Part shown: one piece after another, positions 55,379 through 60,732 of the stretch
Layout of the letters: every line of letters starts with the position of its first letter
Numbering within the stretch: the stretch's first letter is position 1
DNA from: Seminavis robusta
Taxonomy: Eukaryota; Bacillariophyta; Bacillariophyceae; Naviculales; Naviculaceae
Length of the DNA stretch: 60,732 bases
Direction of reading: 5' to 3'
NCBI GenBank assembly: GCA_903772945.1
Contig: CAICTM010000542.1
Span: forward strand, 1 to 60,732
The notes under the pieces: generated by a model
The model's database searches: none
Seen by the model: the letters and a program-made list of their open reading frames with translations, nothing else
What the model was told of the DNA's origin: nothing
Translations under genes and position numbers: made by a program

Positions 55379-56833
55379 ATGGGCGAATGCGAGACGAACG
55401 AGGCGACATCCAATTCGGCCATTGGAATTGGACTGGTACTACTGGCATGCCTGTGCTATGCCTGTGGGAATTGCTTACAACGCTACTCGCTATTACGTAA
55501 AAAGGGCGAGAAAGTGTTTTGGGTGTTGAATCGTCACGTGGGTTGGTTTGTGGGCGCCATTGTCTACTTTTCGGCGAATGGCATTTACTCGATTGCCCTT
55601 TCGTTTGCGCCGGTCAGTGTCTTGGCGGCCGTGTTTAGTCTCACGATTGTGGCCAATGCGACATGCGCGTGGTTGGTCCTCGGAGATCAAGTTCCCAAAT
55701 TGGCACTGCCGGGATATGCCAGTGTTCTTGCCGGCAGTGTGGTGTTTAGTATGACAGTCCAAGCCGAAGTCTGTCATTTCAGTGGCGAAGATCTCAAACA
55801 AGTCATGACCAGTCCGGCCGCCATTGTCTATTGGGTCATCATGGCCTTTATTGTGTTTGGAGGAATCATGTTTGCCTATCCCTTTGAGAAAATGTATCCC
55901 ATCATGACGGATGACGACGATGATGATATTGATGTACCACAGGAAAGCAAAGATGACGCAGTCATTGATGACAAAGACCAACCCAACGGAGGAGACAGCA
56001 GCAACAACAATCAAAAGGAACTGGCACACAAAGCCGTTACGGGGCTCACGGATCAGGATTCCAGTGCTCTACAGGACGAAGAAAACAGCCCTTCAGGTAT
56101 GCAATGGAGTACACTCTACCACGGAGACATGTCGTTGAAGGAACAAAACAATACTACTACTGCTCACCACAATAATACTAATTCATCATCCAAAACCACA
56201 GAAAACAACGAAGACACGCAGCAACAACAACAGCAACCATTGGAAACGGATTACACGGAAATGGCACAACTCGAACAAGACGCAACACAACCGATGCAGC
56301 CCAGTTCTCTCTCACTACTCCTCGCAGGATTCATTTATCCTTCCTCTTTGGGTGCCACCGAAGCTGTTGGGGCATTGATCTTGAAGGGTGTCAATTCGCT
56401 TTTTACTACCATGGCCACGGACGAAGATACCCCAGAAGATGAAATTGATTATCACATTGACTTGTGGATTGGATTTCTACTTGTCGGTGTTTTTATTTTT
56501 GCCGGTATTGTCATTTGGTTGCGACTCACGTACAGTCGATTCCAAATTACGGCTGCCTTTCCCGTCGAATTTGGAATGCTCACATTTGCATCCGTCGTGG
56601 GAGGATTTGCCGTCTTTGAAGATCATCAATACGTACAAGGTGCCGGTGCGTGGGCCGGTGTCATTTGTGCTTCTCTACTCATTCTAGGAGGCATTGCAGA
56701 AGTGGGATATGCCAGTTGGTTTGCCCAAAAAGCACGACAGGAAGAAGAAGCGCAAGCCGAAAAAGCAGAAGCAGCCGCCACCAAACAATCACAAGACGCG
56801 CAACCCGAAAAAGCCAAGGATATCGATGGGTAA
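55379..56833 (+). CDS. NIPA-type magnesium transporter (DMT superfamily)
   Basis: One exon, 484 residues. NIPA proteins are membrane carriers related to drug/metabolite transporters, and several move Mg2+. There are about nine hydrophobic helices: IGIGLVLLACLCYACGN, then VGWFVGAIVYFSANGIYSIA, LAAVFSLTIVANATCAWLVL, YASVLAGSVVFSM, VYWVIMAFIVFGGIMF, and four in the C-terminal part (LWIGFLLVGVFIFAGIVIWL, FPVEFGMLTFASVVGG, WAGVICASLLILGG among them). The NIPA-like pattern NCLQRYSLLRK follows helix 1. Between helices 5 and 6 is an acidic, Asn/Gln-rich cytosolic loop of about 150 residues starting with six Asp. The tail is charged. The substrate is inferred from the family only. Confidence 0.82.
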   Translation: MGECETNEATSNSAIGIGLVLLACLCYACGNCLQRYSLLRKKGEKVFWVLNRHVGWFVGAIVYFSANGIYSIALSFAPVSVLAAVFSLTIVANATCAWLVLGDQVPKLALPGYASVLAGSVVFSMTVQAEVCHFSGEDLKQVMTSPAAIVYWVIMAFIVFGGIMFAYPFEKMYPIMTDDDDDDIDVPQESKDDAVIDDKDQPNGGDSSNNNQKELAHKAVTGLTDQDSSALQDEENSPSGMQWSTLYHGDMSLKEQNNTTTAHHNNTNSSSKTTENNEDTQQQQQQPLETDYTEMAQLEQDATQPMQPSSLSLLLAGFIYPSSLGATEAVGALILKGVNSLFTTMATDEDTPEDEIDYHIDLWIGFLLVGVFIFAGIVIWLRLTYSRFQITAAFPVEFGMLTFASVVGGFAVFEDHQYVQGAGAWAGVICASLLILGGIAEVGYASWFAQKARQEEEAQAEKAEAAATKQSQDAQPEKAKDIDG

Positions 56834-56989
56834 TTGTTTTATTACTGTATTTGCATTGCATTGCAATCAATCATGCAATGCATTTCTTGCCAATTTGGTT
56901 GGAAGAACGGGTTTGAAAAATCATTTAGGAACAACAACAACAACACGCGCACAACAATCACAACAATCACAACAACAACATGGGCACGC

Positions 56990-56992
<3 letters not shown>

Positions 56993-57030
<38 letters not shown>
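56993..57030. repeat. (AC)19 microsatellite
   Basis: An uninterrupted dinucleotide run of 38 bp, likely variable between strains. Confidence 0.97.
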
Positions 57031-57035
<5 letters not shown>

Positions 57036-57397
57036 ACAACAGAAATTCAAAACAACACACACAGATCAATCAATCAATCAATCAGTACACTGTAGTTTTC
57101 ATATTATCATATCATATCATATCCGTATTAATCAATCAATCACAACATCGGAACGCCAAACATTTCCATACTGTACGCAGTCAATCAAATCAATCCGCAA
57201 CTCATCATTAACTTCCAAATCACAGGCACAGTCCAGTCCGTGCTGTCGTTCCTCTAGCTAGAGGTCGACGACCTTTTTCGTCTCTTGGCATCGGGAGCCC
57301 ATGATCGGCGAGAGCCACGATACAGTACCGTACGGTACGAGCCAGCGAACAGCACGCTCGCGCACAAGCATTGTTCATCGTGATTGCCCCATCCCAT

Positions 57398-57452
57398 CTA
57401 GACTAGACTAGACTAGACTAGACTAGACTAGACTAGACTAGACTAGACTAGA
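57398..57452. repeat. (CTAGA)11 pentanucleotide array
   Basis: Eleven perfect copies of a 5-bp unit. The unit contains the word ctag that is common in the spacers of this window. Confidence 0.97.
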
Positions 57453-58344
57453 TAGCCAAGTGCAAAAGCTGCGGTCAACCTGCTTCCGTGTTTCGTAACT
57501 CACAAGCACGCTGGGGCGAACCATCCATTCATTGACTATACCGGTACTGTACCCGTAGCGCATGCCTCATTCGTTTCGTCTATTGGTCCAGACACACAAA
57601 CCCGTCTTTCGAGTCGAGTCAGTCATGCACGCGGGAGCAAACGGTGTGTCCTTTGCTGGAAAGGCGATAGGCACATTATTTCCAAAAACGGAGAATCTCA
57701 TCATCAAAAGTCTACCGTACAAGTTTAGTTTTCCAGTCTTTACGCTACGATCGAGTTCTTGATTCGAAAGAGAGGTTCGTTCGATCCAGGGGAGCGAGAT
57801 GTGGTCGTATCAGAGTTAAAAGTTGACATGGTCGTGGCGCAAGTCCATGCTCTCTGCTCTCCTCACTGCATGGTGGAATGAATGATACCCAAATACAAAA
57901 CTGCACTGTTACTCCTGCTGCACCCTTTTCGAATTTGCTTGGATTCAGCACAGAATCAATAAGCGCCAGAAGACGAGAGGGGAATATCTTCTGCTCTATC
58001 GTCTGCAGTGGTCGTGCTCTCTCTGGGTTCCTTTCAAGAAGAGAAAAATCCGCGAAAAGAAAAGAATTAGGGTATGACCCTCAATCCTGCGTTCCTCTAT
58101 TTCCCTCATCCTTTTCCCGGAACATTATCCCCCTTCCAGCATAATTCTTTCTGTTCGTTCCAGCTCATTTGCGACGGATTTAGCACGTATTCTGGGTTAA
58201 GCTAGCATACTCCAGCTCAAAGTAAAATTCGTGCCGAAAGTTCTGCAAGCAAGACTCTGAATATTCTATATAGGCCCGCGAAAAAAGGTGGCCTGCTCGT
58301 TGTGCCGGCTTATTTCAAATCCTCGTATCTCCTCCACTTTTTGA

Positions 58345-59364
58345 ATGTCATCGTGGAGTGAAATCGAAATAGTAACCACCATGACGGAGCAACCAAAGCA
58401 CTACGGACCACACCAGCACGGCTTTATCAAGGAAGTAAGAGGTGACATTGACAGGGAGGGAAAGTCCTATTTCAAATCATGCAACTGGAAGGAAATCTCA
58501 CCTACTGGAGGAAGGTATTGCTCCACCATTTTGGACGCGAGTAACAACAAGAAAATCACTCGCGAAAGTTTCTATATTCGCCCTACCGCAGCATGGATTC
58601 CTCATCTGTTGTTCAAGAATCATGTGCCGCATTGTCCTCACTGCAAGAAGAATGATCAAGTGAGTGTCTGCAATTCAAAAACTAGATGGATAAGGACGCC
58701 GAAAGTTGTTTTTGGAGTTTCGCGATACAAGTACTTGGACACGAAGCTCTACCCCTGCAACCGATGCAAGCGAATGTTTACAGGTTTCAACAAGCAATCT
58801 ATGCAATTGGATGCCAACCTATACAATGCTTACTTCAACTTTTACCTTGGTCCACAATTTGCCTGTGATGAGGAGGTCTACAGGCAAGTGATCGAGGACT
58901 CAATGACACAGTCCACGGCGGAGATAGCTCGGAAGCTGAAGAAGATGGCATACGCTGTGTACTACGACGATTTCATGCTCTACCTGGCGGCTGTTGGACT
59001 AGACAAGATCAGGCCGCGGAAGAAATCAAGAACTATTGACTCCATGCTAGAGAAACGTACCAACCAATATGACCCCCATTTGAGCTACCTACAGCGGCGG
59101 AAGCAAGATAAGGAGCGACTTGTTACTAATCTTAAGCTATCTCGTTCCAGCGCCAGATCAAGAGCACAGGGCGACATTGAATTTTCAAGATTGCTTGGAC
59201 CCAAAGGCGACAGGAATGTGTATGGGATGAAGAATATTCTGCCTGGTTTGGGTCCAGTGAAGTTGAAGCGTTTAATATCGAATGGACTGAACACAATGCA
59301 TGAACTGATGCGAGTTGATCCGGAGCATGACACTGATGCGACAATACCATTGTGCATTGATTAA
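58345..59364 (+). CDS. Zinc-ribbon and helix-hairpin-helix protein, possibly element-derived
   Basis: One exon, 339 residues; a second ATG lies 12 codons in. The middle part has two Cys pairs (HCPHCKKNDQ and YPCNRCKRMFTG) around a conserved-looking core (RWIRTPKVVFGVSRYKYLD), a zinc-ribbon pattern I associate with DUF6729-like proteins of algae and fungi. Near the C-terminus, LPGLGPVKLKRLISNGLNTM fits a helix-hairpin-helix, a sequence-independent DNA-binding motif. A basic stretch (RPRKKSRTIDSMLEKRT) lies between. No nuclease motif is visible. It may bind DNA; the nearby copia fragment suggests repeat-rich surroundings. The family name is from memory and should be treated as tentative. Confidence 0.55.
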   Translation: MSSWSEIEIVTTMTEQPKHYGPHQHGFIKEVRGDIDREGKSYFKSCNWKEISPTGGRYCSTILDASNNKKITRESFYIRPTAAWIPHLLFKNHVPHCPHCKKNDQVSVCNSKTRWIRTPKVVFGVSRYKYLDTKLYPCNRCKRMFTGFNKQSMQLDANLYNAYFNFYLGPQFACDEEVYRQVIEDSMTQSTAEIARKLKKMAYAVYYDDFMLYLAAVGLDKIRPRKKSRTIDSMLEKRTNQYDPHLSYLQRRKQDKERLVTNLKLSRSSARSRAQGDIEFSRLLGPKGDRNVYGMKNILPGLGPVKLKRLISNGLNTMHELMRVDPEHDTDATIPLCID

Positions 59365-59413
59365 TCTAGGGATCTAAGAGATGTAAAGTTTGTATTTCCA
59401 AATAAGTGAGCAG

Positions 59414-60732
59414 TTATTGATTATTTTCTAGAATAAGCCTGCTAATTGTAAAGCTGTAAAGCTGAATTGTAAGCTGTATCCCGTCGCACTCCCTTACAGC
59501 TGAAATGAAGCTGGAGCAGAAACGATAGGAGAGAGTCCCCAGCAAAGTGCTGAGGTAAATTACCATCCCATGAGGAGCTTCCGAATGACAGCAAACTGTG
59601 GAGCCGGAAGACCCTAGTGAAAATGTCGGCCCGTTTGTCCAGAGTCGGAATATACTTAGCCACGATGCCCTTCGACTCCCCGATATTGAACTGAAGAAGT
59701 GGTACTTCAATGCCAAATACTTTTTGCGCGCAGACATTTTGGAACATTCACAAGAGACAAGCAACCTTGGGGTTGTCTTCGAACACTGTAGAGCGCACTA
59801 GGACTGTCAGTAATACCGGCATATTCAGTTTGCTACCAATTTCTTGAGCAAAGCTCGATAGGAAGAGCTCCCTCATTGACATGTGAAGGAACATACTCAG
59901 CAGCAGTGGAGCTCAAAGTAATATCAGTCTGTAGCTTGCTGGACCAGATAATGGGGCACCAAACAGAGTCAGGACAAATCCAGTGCGAGACTTGACGGAC
60001 ACAGGATCCTGTTCATCCTCATATCCATATAATCCGGCGAAGTCAGCATCGACCCAAAAGTCAAGTCCCTGATCAAGTTAGGGCTAAAACAAATGCCTTT
60101 GTCCTTGTGCCAATCAAGATACACGAATGATAGTTTGATTGCTTGAGCATGGGAATTGCCTGGGATTGTGACTGAATCGTGCACCTGGTGCACACTAAAT
60201 GTGATGTCTGGGCGGTGTTCGACGCAATATAAAGAAGCATCCCAACTGCAGCTGGATAAGCTCCACTCTTCTTCAAATGGGGCCCCCAGTTTGTCAGCTC
60301 CGAGAGGATCGGTGGCGGCAGGAGAAAGCTTCTTGCTAGCGTCAGACATACCAGTATATTCGATGACTTTATTGATGAGCCCTTTTTGAGTAAGCTCAAC
60401 ATTGTCTCCCTGTCTTTCAAAATTAATGCCGAGGAATCCAAAGATGTCACCTTTTTCTTCCATGGTAGGTCATATCCAATTTCTGGAGCTGCCCAACATA
60501 GGACTCAATCAGATCATTGTCTGGACTGAGCCAGATTTGGTCATCACAATAATTAATACCATGAGTTGATGCTCCTTATGAATAAACAAACATGGGTCTG
60601 CTGCCGAGGTTTCGAAACCAAGTGGATCATCCCGCGACATAGATGCTCATAAAATAATTTAGGTGAATCGGTCTGCCCATAGATAGACTTGTCAAGTTTC
60701 AAAAAACAGTCCTGTCCTTCATATCCTTTGCG
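59414..60732 (-). mobile_element. Decayed Ty1/copia reverse transcriptase-RNase H fragment, running off the window
   Basis: On the minus strand, from the window edge inward: CFLKLDKSIYG (near 60700), then a YCDDQ-type catalytic box (near 60550), then GFLGINFERQGDNVELTQKG (near 60430), HRPDITFSVHQVH, and finally VPLLQFNIGESKGIVAKYIP with KRADIFTR (59440-59700), the end of RNase H. These parts lie in different frames with stops between them. Sequence differs clearly from the element at 45-53 kb, so it is a different copia lineage. The rest of the element is outside the window. No LTR is visible here. Confidence 0.8.

Larger units (their letters stand above)
56834..58344. other. 1.5-kb spacer with microsatellites
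   Basis: After the transporter stop there are several simple repeats: CAA-rich DNA (56932-56980), (AC)19, TCAA runs (57064-57084, 57130-57142) and the CTAGA array. Upstream of the next gene, ctatatag at about 58265-58272 is a possible TATA box about 75 bp before the ATG at 58345. Small open frames here are not convincing. Confidence 0.6.

Noticed and set aside
57398..57452. CTAGA array as a CRISPR-like array
   Set aside because: The units are 5 bp and directly adjacent, with no spacers; it is a simple microsatellite in a eukaryotic genome.
1..60732. tRNA, rRNA or other structural RNA genes
   Set aside because: Reading by eye found no clear tRNA T-loop/acceptor combination and no rRNA core sequence. 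A covariance-model scan would be needed to exclude small RNAs.

Overview
The window is nuclear DNA of a photosynthetic stramenopile, most likely a diatom. Genes are split by short GT-AG introns. Several products start with a signal peptide followed by a heterokont plastid-entry motif around a Phe (HGFQSP, TEAFLV, SEAFSP, VESFVP, ALAFQF). Family content (protochlorophyllide reductase, PT-rich stalked LRR proteins, F-box/ankyrin proteins, Ty1/copia elements) fits a diatom. No search could be run, so the species is left open.

Layout. 1-4.7 kb: repeat-rich, G/T-skewed DNA with no convincing gene. 5.3-33.1 kb: a gene-dense housekeeping block: V-ATPase proteolipid (+), DHH/EF-hand/CBS protein (-), small plastid protein (+), ascorbate peroxidase (-), plastid release factor RF3 (-), homoserine kinase (+), ribosomal protein L9 (-), MYND-finger remnant (+), 2Fe-2S protein (-), a fused double protochlorophyllide reductase (+), agmatine deiminase (-), a proline-rich unknown (+), a coiled-coil unknown (-), a broken alkaline ceramidase (+) and a GST-like protein (-). 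33.4-43.8 kb: two tandem paralogues with PH, ankyrin, one membrane helix, a PT-rich stalk and LRRs, which look like type II membrane receptors. 44.2-45.1 kb: an F-box-like/ankyrin protein. 45.2-52.9 kb: a decayed Ty1/copia element on the minus strand with both LTRs. 52.9-54.6 kb: the 3' part of an eIF2-gamma pseudogene that carries its own LINE insertion. 55.4-56.8 kb: a NIPA-type magnesium transporter. 56.8-58.3 kb: microsatellites. 58.3-59.4 kb: a zinc/HhH protein. 59.4 kb to the end: a second, decayed copia fragment leaving the window.

Points of most interest: the V-ATPase c-like protein lacks the membrane glutamate in either usual position; the POR gene is an internal duplication whose first domain has lost the catalytic Tyr and Lys; a DHH phosphoesterase has EF-hands between its two lobes plus a CBS pair; the LRR paralogues have matching 72-nt LRR exons; and the copia element joins two unrelated flanks without a target duplication. 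Several genes (peroxidase, RF3, POR, GST-like, 2Fe-2S, the small lumen-like protein) probably act in the plastid. Exon borders were read by eye from splice signals and conserved protein sequence; all multi-exon models sum to whole codons.
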